Assembly (NCBI RefSeq): GCF_900105675.1
Contig: NZ_LT629786.1
Span: forward strand, 4,774,001 to 4,838,000
Source of the DNA: Pseudomonas synxantha
Lineage (GTDB): Bacteria; Pseudomonadota; Gammaproteobacteria; Pseudomonadales; Pseudomonadaceae
DNA length: 64,000 nt
Direction: 5' to 3'
Part shown: positions 31,140-41,983 of the stretch, piece by piece
How the letters are laid out: every line of letters starts with the position of its first letter
Numbering within the stretch: the stretch's first letter is position 1
Made by a program: the position numbers and the translations under genes
The notes under the pieces: generated by a model
Told to the model about the DNA's origin: nothing
The model's input: the letters and a program-made list of their open reading frames with translations, nothing else
The model's database searches: none

Positions 31140-31955
31140 ATGCAGCCCATGCTGAATATCGCGCTGCGCGCCGCCCGCAGCGCCAGTGAATTGATCTTCC
31201 GCTCCATCGAGCGCCTGGATACCATCAAGGTCGACGAAAAAGACGCCAAGGATTATGTATCCGAGGTGGATCGCGCCGCCGAACAGAAGATCATCGACGC
31301 CCTGCGCAAGGCCTACCCTACCCACGGCATCCTCGGCGAAGAAACCGGCCTGCACAAAGGTAGCGGCGAAGGCGAAGACTACCTGTGGATCATCGACCCA
31401 CTGGATGGCACCACCAACTTCCTGCGCGGCATCCCGCACTTTGCCGTGAGCATCGCCTGCAAATACCGTGGCCGTCTGGAACATGCCGTTGTGCTGGACC
31501 CGGTTCGCCAGGAAGAATTCACCGCCAGCCGTGGCCGTGGCGCCCAACTGAACGGCCGTCGCCTGCGTGTCAGCGGTCGTACCAGCCTGGAAGGCGCCCT
31601 GCTGGGCACCGGCTTCCCGTTCCGTGACGACCAGATGGATAACCTGGAAAACTACTTGGGCATGTTCCGCGCCCTGGTTGGCCAGACCGCCGGCATCCGG
31701 CGCGCGGGCGCAGCCAGCCTGGACCTGGCGTATGTCGCCGCGGGTCGTTTCGATGCATTCTGGGAATCGGGCCTGTCCGAGTGGGACATGGCTGCAGGCG
31801 CCCTGCTGATCCAGGAAGCTGGCGGCCTGGTGAGCGACTTCACCGGTGGTCACGACTTCCTTGAGAAAGGCCACGTGGTTGCTGGCAACACCAAATGCTT
31901 CAAGGCCGTACTGACGGCGATCCAGCCGCACCTGCCGGCTTCGCTGAAGCGTTAA
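31140..31955 (+). CDS. suhB: Inositol-phosphate phosphatase SuhB
   Basis: Mg-dependent inositol monophosphatase that also has a regulatory/ribosome-related role in bacteria. The 271 residues show GEETG (metal-binding Glu), IDPLDGTTNFLRGIPHFAVS and the C-terminal WDMAAGALLIQEAGG. Good match in length. The gene is monocistronic, with a bidirectional terminator 13 bases after the stop. Confidence 0.97.
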   Translation: MQPMLNIALRAARSASELIFRSIERLDTIKVDEKDAKDYVSEVDRAAEQKIIDALRKAYPTHGILGEETGLHKGSGEGEDYLWIIDPLDGTTNFLRGIPHFAVSIACKYRGRLEHAVVLDPVRQEEFTASRGRGAQLNGRRLRVSGRTSLEGALLGTGFPFRDDQMDNLENYLGMFRALVGQTAGIRRAGAASLDLAYVAAGRFDAFWESGLSEWDMAAGALLIQEAGGLVSDFTGGHDFLEKGHVVAGNTKCFKAVLTAIQPHLPASLKR

Positions 31956-31967
31956 GCGAGCGAGCAC

Positions 31968-31998
31968 AAAAAAAGCACCCTCAGGGGTGCTTTTTTTA
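31968..31998 (+). terminator. Terminator after suhB
   Basis: AAAAAAAGCACCC-TCA-GGGGTGCTTTTTTT: a 6-7 bp stem flanked by A7 and T7, so it could also serve the minus strand. Confidence 0.9.
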
Positions 31999-32048
31999 TG
32001 CCTGGGATTTGTGCCAGACCCGTGAATCAGCAGCAATACATATCAAAT

Positions 32049-32137
32049 GTGGGAGGGGGCTTGCCCCCCGATGGCGGCGGGTCAGCCAGCTAATCAGGTA
32101 CTGACCCACTGCAATCGGGGGCAAGCCCCCTCCCACA
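32049..32137. repeat. REPIN (inverted pair of REP sequences)
   Basis: GTGGGAGGGGGCTTGCCCCC (32049 on) and ATCGGGGGCAAGCCCCCTCC (32114 on), separated by about 40 bases that contain a shorter inverted repeat (GGGTCAG / CTGACCC). Confidence 0.92.
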
Positions 32138-32180
32138 TTTTGAACTGCACCAGAGCTTTGAATAAGTGCCAGGCCCGGGA

Positions 32181-32723
32181 TTACTGCTGGTTCTGACCGA
32201 GGATCAGACGCCCTTCCTTATCCACCGGAATCTGGCTGCCTGGATCACGCTCCATACGCACAGTGCCTTCCTTGCCATCCAGGTTGTAACGCACATCATA
32301 GCCAACAACCTTGTCGCTGATGTCATTGACGGTGTTACAGCGGGTTTGCGTGGTGGTGTAGGTATCGCGGTTCTGCATGCCTTCCTGAACCTTGTTACCG
32401 GCGTAGCCACCACCAACTGCACCGGCCACGGTGGCCAGCTTCTTACCGTTACCGCCACCGATCTGGTTACCCAGCAGGCCACCTGCAAGGGCACCCACTA
32501 CGGTACCGGCGATTTGATGTTGATCCTGCACCGGACGCTGCCGGGTCACGGTGACGTCCTTGCAGACCTCACGAGGGGTTTTAATCTGGGTTTTCACCGG
32601 CTGCACCGCCAGCACTTGCGCATACTCAGGGCCGCTTTTTACCAGGCTGTAGGTGGCAACAGCGCCCCCGGCAGTCACACCGACAGCACCCAATACCGCA
32701 CCAACCAGCAACGACTTGTTCAC
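32181..32723 (-). CDS. Glycine-zipper 2TM-domain surface/periplasmic protein
   Basis: A 180-residue envelope protein. An N-terminal hydrophobic helix (LLVGAVLGAVGVTAGGAVA) anchors or exports it. The centre is a glycine-zipper pair (AGTVVGALAGGLLGNQIGGG, AGAVGGGYAGNKV), found in SlyB/Rick_17kDa-type envelope proteins. The start is a GTG at 32723, decided by a perfect AGGAGG six bases upstream; no in-frame ATG is available. It is a single gene between suhB and secF. Its exact role is unknown. Confidence 0.85.
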   Translation of the reverse strand: MNKSLLVGAVLGAVGVTAGGAVATYSLVKSGPEYAQVLAVQPVKTQIKTPREVCKDVTVTRQRPVQDQHQIAGTVVGALAGGLLGNQIGGGNGKKLATVAGAVGGGYAGNKVQEGMQNRDTYTTTQTRCNTVNDISDKVVGYDVRYNLDGKEGTVRMERDPGSQIPVDKEGRLILGQNQQ

Positions 32724-32784
32724 ATGAACCTCCTGACCATCACAAGCGGACCGAAACGTCCGCGCTATACCCAGCCTTGGAGCC

Positions 32785-32820
32785 AAAAAAAAGGCACGAG
32801 TTCAATCTCGTGCCTTCTTT
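32785..32820 (-). terminator. Bidirectional terminator after secF
   Basis: AAGGCACGAG-TTCAAT-CTCGTGCCTT is flanked by A-run and TTCTTT. On the minus strand it follows secF by 25 bases and ends in a T8 tract. Confidence 0.85.
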
Positions 32821-32845
32821 GTAACAGCGTATCAACGAACATCCA

Positions 32846-33760
32846 TCAAGGACGGTCGTCGACCTCCTTGTCGGTAGCAGCAGGAGGGATCAGGTCTTCG
32901 CTATTGAGGTTCAGCCAGATCAGCACCACGTTGGCGATGTAGATCGACGAGTAGGTACCCGCCAGAACACCGATGAACAGCGCCAGGGAAAAGCCCCAAA
33001 GGTTGTCGCCACCGAAGATCATCAGCGCAGCAATCGCCAGCAAAGTGGAGATCGAGGTCGCCATGGTCCGCAGCAGGGTCTGGGTGGTGGAGATGTTGAT
33101 GTTCTCGATCAACGTCGCCTTGCGCAGTACCCGGAAGTTCTCGCGAACCCGGTCGAATACCACGATGGTGTCGTTGAGCGAGTAACCAATGATCGCCAGC
33201 ACGGCCGCCAATACGGTCAGGTCGAAGGTGATCTGGAAATAGGCCAGGATACCCACGGTCACGATCACGTCGTGGATCAGCGACACAATGGCGCCGACAC
33301 CGAACTTCCACTGAAAACGGAAGGCCAGGTAGATCATGATGCCGACCAACGCCATCAGCATGCCGAGGCCGCCCTGGTCGCGCAGCTCTTCACCGACCTG
33401 CGGGCCCACGAACTCGACGCGCTTGACCGATGCCGGGTTGTCGCCGCCGACCTTCTGCAAGGCCTCAGCCACCTGGTGACCCAGTTGCGGGTCTTCGCCA
33501 GGCATACGCACCAGCAGGTCGGTGGTCGCACCGAAGCTCTGCACGACGGCTTCGTGATAGCCGGCCTTGACCAGCTCGTCGCGCACCAGGGTAACGTCGG
33601 CCGGCTTCTCGTAGGTCAGCTCGATGAGCGTACCGCCGGTGAAGTCCAGGCCGTAGTTCAGGCCCTTATGGAACCAGCTGAACAACGCCAGAACGGTAAG
33701 GAGCACGGTGACGCCGAACGCAATGTTGCGAACGCCCATGAAGTTGATTGTACGTAACAT
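32846..33760 (-). CDS. secF: Protein translocase subunit SecF
   Basis: Works with SecD to drive late steps of Sec export using the proton gradient. The 304-residue protein has the RND-like half: helix 1, a periplasmic P1-like domain (DFTGGTLIELTYE) and five further helices with GYSLNDTIVVFDRVREN, the conserved segment of SecF. It follows secD by nine bases. Confidence 0.98.
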   Translation of the reverse strand: MLRTINFMGVRNIAFGVTVLLTVLALFSWFHKGLNYGLDFTGGTLIELTYEKPADVTLVRDELVKAGYHEAVVQSFGATTDLLVRMPGEDPQLGHQVAEALQKVGGDNPASVKRVEFVGPQVGEELRDQGGLGMLMALVGIMIYLAFRFQWKFGVGAIVSLIHDVIVTVGILAYFQITFDLTVLAAVLAIIGYSLNDTIVVFDRVRENFRVLRKATLIENINISTTQTLLRTMATSISTLLAIAALMIFGGDNLWGFSLALFIGVLAGTYSSIYIANVVLIWLNLNSEDLIPPAATDKEVDDRP

Positions 33761-33769
33761 GGCAGCCCC

Positions 33770-35638
33770 TTAAATCCACAACTTCTTGAAGTCACGCCCG
33801 CCAAAGATCAGGTTGACCATTGCGCGGGTCACCATGATGGCCGTGAACATCGAGGTAAAGATACCCAGGGACATGGTCACCGCAAAACCTTTGACGGGGC
33901 CTGTGCCCATGGCAAAGAGAATCCCGCCGACCAACAGGGTAGTCAGGTTGGAGTCGAGAATCGCGGTAAATGCCCGGCCGAAGCCTTCGTTGATTGCACG
34001 TTGTACGGTCATGCCCGCCGCGATCTCTTCACGGATACGCGAGAAGATCAGCACGTTGGCGTCTACCGCCATACCCATGGTGAGGACGATACCGGCGATA
34101 CCCGGCAGGGTCAGAGTTGCACCCAGCAGCGACATCAGGGCCAGTAGCATTACCATGTTGCCCGCCAGGGCGACGGTGGCGATGACGCCGAAGAAGCGAT
34201 AGATGGCGATGATGAACAGCGACACGAACAGCATGCCCCACAGCGCCGCGTCGACACCTTTGGTGATGTTGTCGGCACCCAGGCTCGGGCCGATGGTACG
34301 CTCTTCAGCGAAGTACATCGGCGCCGCCAGGCCACCGGCACGCAGCAACAGCGCCAGTTCGGACGACTCGCCCTGGCCGTTCAGGCCAGTGATGCGGAAT
34401 TGAGCACCCAGCGGCGACTGGATGGTCGCCAGGCTGATGATCTTCTTCTCTTCCTTGAAGGTCTGTACTGGCACGTCTTTTTCGACGCCGTTGACCATTT
34501 GCTTGGTGTAGGTGGTGACCGGGCGCTGCTCGATGAAGATCACCGCCATGCTGCGACCGACGTTGCTGCGCGTGGCGCGGCTCATCAGTTCGCCGCCGTG
34601 ACCATCCAGGCGGATGTTCACTTCAGGAGTGCCGTGCTCGCCGAAACCGGCCTTGGCATCGGTCACCTGGTCACCGGTGATGATCAGGCCACGCTCGATA
34701 AGTGCTGGAGGACGGTTGCCTTCGCGGAACTCGAACTCTTCGGAGGTCGCGCGGGTGGCACCCGGCTCAGCCGCGAGGCGGAACTCCAGGTTGGCGGTCT
34801 TACCCAGGATACGCTTGGCTTCAGCGGTGTCCTGCACGCCCGGCAGCTCAACCACGATGCGGTTGGCGCCTTGACGCTGCACGATCGGCTCGGCCACACC
34901 CAGCTCGTTGACGCGGTTACGTACCGTGGTCAAGTTCTGCTTGATGGAGTATTCGCGGATTTCGGCAATCTTGGCCGGGCTCATCGCCAGGCGCAGTACC
35001 GCCTGGCCATTGAGGTCGGCTGGCACGATGTCGAAATCATTGAAATTCTTGCGGATCAGCGCACGGGCCTGTTCGCGAGAGGCTTCGTCAGCAAAGCCCA
35101 ACTGGATGGCACCGTTGAGCTGCGGCAGGCTGCGATAACGCAATTTCTCTTTGCGCAGCAGGCTCTTCACGTCGCCTTCGTAGACTTTCAGGCGCGCATC
35201 GAGGGCCTTGTCCATGTCCACTTCCAGCAGGAAGTGCACACCACCGGACAAGTCCAGACCCAGCTTCATCGGGTGCGCGCCAATGCTGCGCAGCCATTGT
35301 GGCGTGGTCTGTGCCAGGTTCAACGCAACGACGTAGTCGTCACCCATGACCTTGCGCACGACATCTTTGGCCGGCAACTGGTCTTCTTGCTTGGTCAGGC
35401 GCAACAAGCCGCCTTTGGAACCAGCCGCCAAGGTTGCCGCTTTAACCTGGATACCCGCGTCGTTGAGCGCTTTGCTCGCACGTTCCAGGTCAGCCTGATT
35501 GACCTGCAGCGAAGTGCTGGCGCCAGAGATCTGGATCGCAGGGTCATCAGGATAGAGATTGGGAGCGGAATAAATAAAACCGATCGCCAGCACCGCCAGG
35601 ATCAGTACGTATTTCCACAGAGGGTATTTGTTCAGCAT
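33770..35638 (-). CDS. secD: Protein translocase subunit SecD
   Basis: A 622-residue membrane protein with a large periplasmic region (base and head subdomains) after the first helix and a C-terminal half of five helices. DLSGGVHFLLEVD and LTLPGIAGIVLTMGMAVDAN are family signatures; the latter carries the aspartate used in proton movement. The ATG at 35638 (MLNKYPLWKYV) is preferred over the adjacent GTG. It is in one unit with yajC and secF. Confidence 0.97.
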   Translation of the reverse strand: MLNKYPLWKYVLILAVLAIGFIYSAPNLYPDDPAIQISGASTSLQVNQADLERASKALNDAGIQVKAATLAAGSKGGLLRLTKQEDQLPAKDVVRKVMGDDYVVALNLAQTTPQWLRSIGAHPMKLGLDLSGGVHFLLEVDMDKALDARLKVYEGDVKSLLRKEKLRYRSLPQLNGAIQLGFADEASREQARALIRKNFNDFDIVPADLNGQAVLRLAMSPAKIAEIREYSIKQNLTTVRNRVNELGVAEPIVQRQGANRIVVELPGVQDTAEAKRILGKTANLEFRLAAEPGATRATSEEFEFREGNRPPALIERGLIITGDQVTDAKAGFGEHGTPEVNIRLDGHGGELMSRATRSNVGRSMAVIFIEQRPVTTYTKQMVNGVEKDVPVQTFKEEKKIISLATIQSPLGAQFRITGLNGQGESSELALLLRAGGLAAPMYFAEERTIGPSLGADNITKGVDAALWGMLFVSLFIIAIYRFFGVIATVALAGNMVMLLALMSLLGATLTLPGIAGIVLTMGMAVDANVLIFSRIREEIAAGMTVQRAINEGFGRAFTAILDSNLTTLLVGGILFAMGTGPVKGFAVTMSLGIFTSMFTAIMVTRAMVNLIFGGRDFKKLWI

Positions 35639-35700
35639 CACGCCGCCCGCTTATAACGCGGGGCGCCTTGCGCGCCCCGTCGATTGGTAAAGGTTGTTAC

Positions 35701-36039
35701 TCAGATCGCTTTGAGCGTGCCTTTAGGCAGCGTGGCGGCGATGGCGCCCTTCTGGAACTTCATTTCTACGGTGTCGGAGACTTCCAGTACCACGAAAGCG
35801 TCGGAAACCTTGGTGATCTTGCCGGCGATACCGCCAGTGGTCACGACTTCGTCGCCTTTCTGCAGGCTGCCCAGCAGGTTTTTCTGCTCTTTGGCGCGCT
35901 TGGCCTGTGGGCGCCAGATCATCAGGTAGAAGATGACCAGGAAGCCGACCAGGAAAATCCACTCGAAACCACCGCCCATAGGGCCGGCAGCAGCAGGCGC
36001 AGCGGCGTCAGCCATGGCGTTAGAGATAAAAAAGCTCAT
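35701..36039 (-). CDS. yajC: Sec accessory subunit YajC
   Basis: A 112-residue single-helix membrane protein (WIFLVGFLVIFYLMIWRPQA) that joins SecDF in the holotranslocon. The cytoplasmic tail has LQKGDEVVTTGGIAGKI as in all YajC. It lies between tgt and secD, the usual order queA-tgt-yajC-secD-secF. Confidence 0.97.
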   Translation of the reverse strand: MSFFISNAMADAAAPAAAGPMGGGFEWIFLVGFLVIFYLMIWRPQAKRAKEQKNLLGSLQKGDEVVTTGGIAGKITKVSDAFVVLEVSDTVEMKFQKGAIAATLPKGTLKAI

Positions 36040-36082
36040 TTAGCACTCCAGTTGCAAATAGTGAATCTTAGGGTCGGGAAAC

Positions 36083-38253
<2,171 letters not shown>

Positions 38254-38361
38254 GATGGGGTTCGTCTAGCAGGGCCGGGAAGTCTAGCGGAAATAGTCAA
38301 AATTGACCATGAAACGTGATTGACCAACGGTAATCTCATCTCTATACTTCGCCGCCATTGA

Positions 38362-38446
38362 GCCCTGATGGCGGAATTGGTAGACGCGGCGGATTCAAAA
38401 TCCGTTTTCGAAAGAAGTGGGAGTTCGAGTCTCCCTCGGGGCACCA
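38362..38446 (+). tRNA. tRNA-Leu (anticodon CAA)
   Basis: An 85-base tRNA with encoded CCA. The acceptor arms GCCCTGA / TCGGGGC pair with one G-T wobble; the D arm is TGGCGGAATTGGTAGACGC; the anticodon loop is TTCAAAA giving CAA; a short variable arm and GTTCGAGTC T-loop follow. Its E. coli counterpart (leuX) is a known island integration site, and here AT-rich accessory DNA starts right after it. Confidence 0.95.
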
Positions 38447-38764
38447 AGATTTTCCTTTAAAATCAAGCACTTACCAGCTTACGGTTTTAAAGTTTTGGAA
38501 GTTATTTTTGGAAGTGTTTTTGGAACTTCCAAATCAAAGAACCCGGCCCACGCGCCGGGTTTTTTATTGCCTAAAAAACGCTCAAAGCCACAGCCTGCAT
38601 GGGTTCCTCTGATCCAAGCCCCTCCCCTCAAAATGATCAGGCTGAAATGCCTTTTTCCGCTTTTTCAAAGCCTCCGCTCCACGCAATCCCTTTAGGCAAT
38701 CCTTCCCGCGCAGCGGAATGCATCAAATGTTAGATTCTCGAATCATCCGAGGATTTCTACCATC
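38447..38764. other. Gene-free junction between tRNA-Leu and the accessory region
   Basis: No credible gene in about 320 bases. It holds three direct copies of TTTTGGAAGT/TTTTGGAACT (38493-38502, 38506-38515, 38518-38527) and a terminator at 38541-38566. No integrase is visible next to the tRNA and no second copy of the tRNA 3' end was seen in the window. Confidence 0.6.
38541..38566 (+). terminator. Rho-independent terminator after tRNA-Leu
   Basis: ACCCGGC-CCACGC-GCCGGGT followed by TTTTTT. It is 95 bases after the tRNA. Confidence 0.85.
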
Positions 38765-39589
38765 ATGCTCATGCAGTTCTTGACCAGCCTCTTGCCTACC
38801 CTCACACCCGATAACACCAAGATCCATTTGGCACAGCACAACGGGATCGAACACCCAATGGACGTGTACCTGGCTGGGGACTTTGATGAGTGGCAGTCGT
38901 GGCAGTCGAGGAAGAATTTCGAGTGCCGATACGTCATCGGCCTTGTTGAGATCCCAGAGTCCAAGAAATGGCTCCTAGCTGGGATCTACGATTCGTTGAA
39001 GGTGAAGGAGGCACGCCAAGGCAAAGTCAATCGTGACTACGTTTACGAATACCGCCGTGTGCCAGAGTTCGAAGAGCTGGCGGGACGTTTGGTCTTGGAG
39101 TACAAAAAACCAAGGGCCAACTACCTGTACCTCAAGACATGCATACCCACGATGATGCTGTCCGAAATCTTAGAAAAGAAAATGACCGTGGGGGGATTCC
39201 CCGGTTTCAAGGATGTAGACATTAGCTTTCAAGAACTGAAAACCATTGCCAGGGAAGGGATAGTGTCGTGGCAGACTGCTTTGAGCAGCGTTGCAGGGGT
39301 CTACCTGATATCCGACCGCACCGAGGGTGAACACCAGCTCTATGTAGGCTCTGCTACGGGCACAGGTGGCTTGTGGGATCGCTGGGTAACGTACTCAAAG
39401 AATGGGCATGGCGGTAACACCCGTATACGTGACCTTCACCTAAAACGTGGAGAGGCATTTGCAGAACACTTCAGATTCAGCATCTTAGAAATTGCCGATA
39501 AGCATACTGGCGCAGAAGAAATGAAGGAAAAGGAGATTCACTGGAAAATGAGGCTTTTGACTCGTGACAGTGGATTGAATGGAAACTGA
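38765..39589 (+). CDS. GIY-YIG nuclease-domain protein
   Basis: A 274-residue protein. The C-terminal third is a GIY-YIG endonuclease fold: GVYLI (residues 178-182), LYVGSA (Y193, G195), an Arg in LWDRW and the metal-binding Glu (E257 in KEKEIHWK). The first ~165 residues have no motif I recognise. The ATG at 38765 follows a GAGG 12 bases upstream. As the first gene after the tRNA, with another nuclease family gene nearby, it may belong to a defence or mobile-element cluster; this is inference. Confidence 0.75.
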   Translation: MLMQFLTSLLPTLTPDNTKIHLAQHNGIEHPMDVYLAGDFDEWQSWQSRKNFECRYVIGLVEIPESKKWLLAGIYDSLKVKEARQGKVNRDYVYEYRRVPEFEELAGRLVLEYKKPRANYLYLKTCIPTMMLSEILEKKMTVGGFPGFKDVDISFQELKTIAREGIVSWQTALSSVAGVYLISDRTEGEHQLYVGSATGTGGLWDRWVTYSKNGHGGNTRIRDLHLKRGEAFAEHFRFSILEIADKHTGAEEMKEKEIHWKMRLLTRDSGLNGN

Positions 39590-39610
39590 TAAATTAACCT
39601 GGGAAATCAC

Positions 39611-39925
39611 ATGACGATCTACGAAAAAGTAATCAGCGAATTGCACCAAATTCGAACCATCGTAAACCACATAAAAAAGCTCGGAAATCTATTACCTGAA
39701 ATTCAAGACAGCAAGCTTAAAGCCTTGCTTCAGGCAACTGTTACTGGCTTGCAGCGAGCACATGCTGACACTCGTGTAAAAAACAAATCGACACCCGGCA
39801 ATCTTTACGGCCTGAAAGAAAATACTGTAGTGCAGCTCGTTCAGTATTGCGAAACCACAATTGGTACTAAAAAACCAGAATGGCAAGTCGAAGCAGAACG
39901 TAATAACTGGGGGCCTAAACAGTAA
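39611..39925 (+). CDS. Small hypothetical protein (104 residues)
   Basis: A soluble, mainly helical protein (MTIYEKVISELHQIRTIVNH, then LLQATVTGLQRAHADTR). It starts 21 bases after the GIY-YIG gene with GGGAAAT before the ATG, so they are probably cotranscribed. I recognise no family. A hairpin follows 22 bases after its stop. Confidence 0.6.
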   Translation: MTIYEKVISELHQIRTIVNHIKKLGNLLPEIQDSKLKALLQATVTGLQRAHADTRVKNKSTPGNLYGLKENTVVQLVQYCETTIGTKKPEWQVEAERNNWGPKQ

Positions 39926-39947
39926 TTTCACTGCAAGATTTCCATCC

Positions 39948-39977
39948 AATCCATGAGTGCGTTGCTGCTCATGGATT
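39948..39977 (+). terminator. Perfect 10-bp inverted repeat
   Basis: AATCCATGAG / CTCATGGATT with a 10-base loop, just after the 104-residue gene. There is no U-tract; it may be a hairpin in the mRNA or an operator for the next gene. Confidence 0.35.
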
Positions 39978-40030
39978 AACTGCAGGCAATATTTGCACTT
40001 CCTGCATCCACAACCTTCACATTCGTTCCC

Positions 40031-40750
40031 ATGGGCATACCGATGCGCTCTCCAAAACAATATCTCGTAGTAGAAGTCAGCGCAGAGGGCACTATTGAAT
40101 TTCATCCAATGAAAAACTGGTGCAGGGCTAACCCTACTGAAGCACCGCCCCTAAACCCCAACGAAGCGAATTCGCAGGCATTAAGGCGAGGTTTCGAGCG
40201 TCTTGGATGGAGCGTTGAAGAAACAGATACTCAGATCAGATTCTTCAAGCCAGGTACGACCCAATCAGCTCTAGAGGTCCTGGGAGAAACTGATCCTGAC
40301 CTAGACCAACTCGATACGCCAGAAGGCGAACGAGAAACGGTTTTCGAGCTTGAGTACCAGCTACGAGATTTCATAGCCCATAACATCGAGTCATTAAAGG
40401 TTGATGGAAAATCGCTTCGCCTATATGTCGATGACCAGGGCCGAGACGGCATTGAGTACCCTACTGGTGTTGGCCCTATAGACATTCTGGCAATAGATAG
40501 CGATGGCTCCTATGTAGTATTTGAGCTGAAACGTGGCCGAGTGGCAGACAAAGCCATAGGCCAGATTAGCCGGTACATGGGATGGCTGATTACGAACAGA
40601 GAGGAAGGAACGAAGGTGAAGGGAGTCATTGTCGCGAAGGACATAAGCCAGAATTTACGCCATGCAGTGGTGGCAGTGCCTAACGTCTCACTTTTCGAGT
40701 ATCACATCAGCTTCACCCTCAACGAGATCAAAGCAGCCAACGCGAGGTGA
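40031..40750 (+). CDS. NucS-like PD-(D/E)XK nuclease protein
   Basis: A 239-residue protein. The C-terminal half has the nuclease core of NucS/DUF91 proteins: GVGPIDILAID with D151, then VVFELKRG giving E165-x-K167, followed by QISRYMGWLI. The N-terminal ~100 residues are not recognised. NucS-type enzymes cut mismatched or branched DNA; related domains also occur in defence systems. The second ATG at 40043 is an alternative start. It stands apart from the mismatch-repair genes and is AT-richer than the core genome. Confidence 0.75.
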   Translation: MGIPMRSPKQYLVVEVSAEGTIEFHPMKNWCRANPTEAPPLNPNEANSQALRRGFERLGWSVEETDTQIRFFKPGTTQSALEVLGETDPDLDQLDTPEGERETVFELEYQLRDFIAHNIESLKVDGKSLRLYVDDQGRDGIEYPTGVGPIDILAIDSDGSYVVFELKRGRVADKAIGQISRYMGWLITNREEGTKVKGVIVAKDISQNLRHAVVAVPNVSLFEYHISFTLNEIKAANAR

Positions 40751-40754
40751 AGCA

Positions 40755-40777
40755 CATGCCGCCATTGCGGCGGCATG
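40755..40777 (+). terminator. GC-rich hairpin between convergent genes
   Basis: CATGCCGCC-ATTGC-GGCGGCATG, a perfect 9-bp stem 5 bases after the NucS-like stop and 13 bases before the convergent MvaT-like gene ends. Lacks a T-run. Confidence 0.5.
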
Positions 40778-40789
40778 ATAGCTGTCGTG

Positions 40790-41158
40790 TTACTTGCTCA
40801 ACCACGACTCAACGGTGTCAGCACCGAACTCGGTTTTCCACTCTTTCAACTGCTTGTGATTACCACCCTTGGTTTCGATGGTTTCACCCGTGTTCGGGTT
40901 CTTGTAAACCTTAACAACACGTTCACGGCGAGTAGCTTTGATCGGTGCCGGGGCTGCGCCTTTGCGGTTAAGCGAAGCTGGATCGAGAATGGCGATCACG
41001 TCACGCAGGCTTTTGCCATATTGACCAAGCAGGTTGCGCAGCTTCTCTTCAAATTTGATCTCTTCAGCCAAACCAGCGTCACCTTTCAAGGCTTCCAGTT
41101 GGGCCATTTGTTCTGCAAGGTGTTTTTCAAGCTGACGGAATTCTGCAAGCTTCGACAT
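40790..41158 (-). CDS. MvaT/MvaU-type H-NS family xenogeneic silencer
   Basis: A 122-residue nucleoid protein. Residues 1-60 form the oligomerising coiled coil (EFRQLEKHLAEQMAQLEALK, EEKLRNLLGQYGKSLRDVIA). The C-terminal DNA-binding end has KVYKNPNTGETIETKGGNHK, the MvaT signature. It is encoded within AT-rich accessory DNA, so it is likely an extra paralogue that silences the island or cooperates with chromosomal MvaT. Confidence 0.88.
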   Translation of the reverse strand: MSKLAEFRQLEKHLAEQMAQLEALKGDAGLAEEIKFEEKLRNLLGQYGKSLRDVIAILDPASLNRKGAAPAPIKATRRERVVKVYKNPNTGETIETKGGNHKQLKEWKTEFGADTVESWLSK

Positions 41159-41223
41159 TGCTCATACCTAATAAATTGATTGTGATTTGATGATACATGA
41201 AATCAATTAAATCTGAAAAGTCA

Positions 41224-41745
41224 TCAATCCATCTTCACAAGAAAAGGTTTGGATTTTGCAATAATTTCAAATTTCTTAGCCTTTTCATTCCAAAGCACCA
41301 CACCATCGTTTTGCATCATGTCCGGGCTACCAGCTTTGTAGTAACGCAAATCGCTCATGAAAATTGCATTGCTGTTTTGCCTGTGAGCAACCCCACCATT
41401 AGCTGGGGCAAGAGCATCTGACTCGCTTGGAAACTGCATAGGTGATTTGTATAGCTTCCCATCGTTCACATCAACGAAGACAGTGGCTTGGCATCCCGTG
41501 CCGCAACCATAAGTAGCGACCACAAAGTGCCCCGCAAAATCTGCTTTCTTGCCAACGGTGCCTTCGATGGATTCTTTGATGCGCCACTGCCCTGCTAGGG
41601 CTTTGTTACTCGACCAATCTACCTTTGCCAGAGCCTTGCTGGAAACCGCAGAGGCTGGGTACTTCTCAAAGGTGAAACGGTCGTCAGCATGGCTTGCAGA
41701 AGCTACACACAGGGAGATAACTACAGCAGTCAAAATCCTTTTCAT
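41224..41745 (-). CDS. Exported hypothetical protein
   Basis: A 173-residue protein with a clear signal peptide (MKRILTAVVISLCVASASHA) and a likely disulfide pair in TYGCGTGCQA. The mature part is beta-rich (FVVATYGCG, TVFVDVNDGKLYK). Similar small exported proteins occur in many proteobacteria without known function. The ATG at 41745 is chosen because GAG sits eight bases before it. Confidence 0.65.
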   Translation of the reverse strand: MKRILTAVVISLCVASASHADDRFTFEKYPASAVSSKALAKVDWSSNKALAGQWRIKESIEGTVGKKADFAGHFVVATYGCGTGCQATVFVDVNDGKLYKSPMQFPSESDALAPANGGVAHRQNSNAIFMSDLRYYKAGSPDMMQNDGVVLWNEKAKKFEIIAKSKPFLVKMD

Positions 41746-41983
41746 TTGAATCACTCAATTTTGGTTTGAGGCAAAACCATAGCTCCAGTCTTGAGGATCA
41801 ATCAAGATCGATCCTAGAAATATTTTAGAACCTTATGAAACCCGGCAGATATAGCTTAAAAATTGCTTTTCCCTGCAATGCCTAACAGTTTTTCTCAACA
41901 CGGTGCCCCAGCCTTTATTTCGCGTAGCGAATGCCTTCTAAAAATCAAATGGTAAAATCAGTCATATAACAACCAGAAATTAA

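Noticed and set aside
41905..41925. Possible attR copy of the tRNA-Leu 3' end (GGTGCCCC)
   Set aside because: Only 8 bases match the reverse complement of the tRNA end, which is expected by chance.
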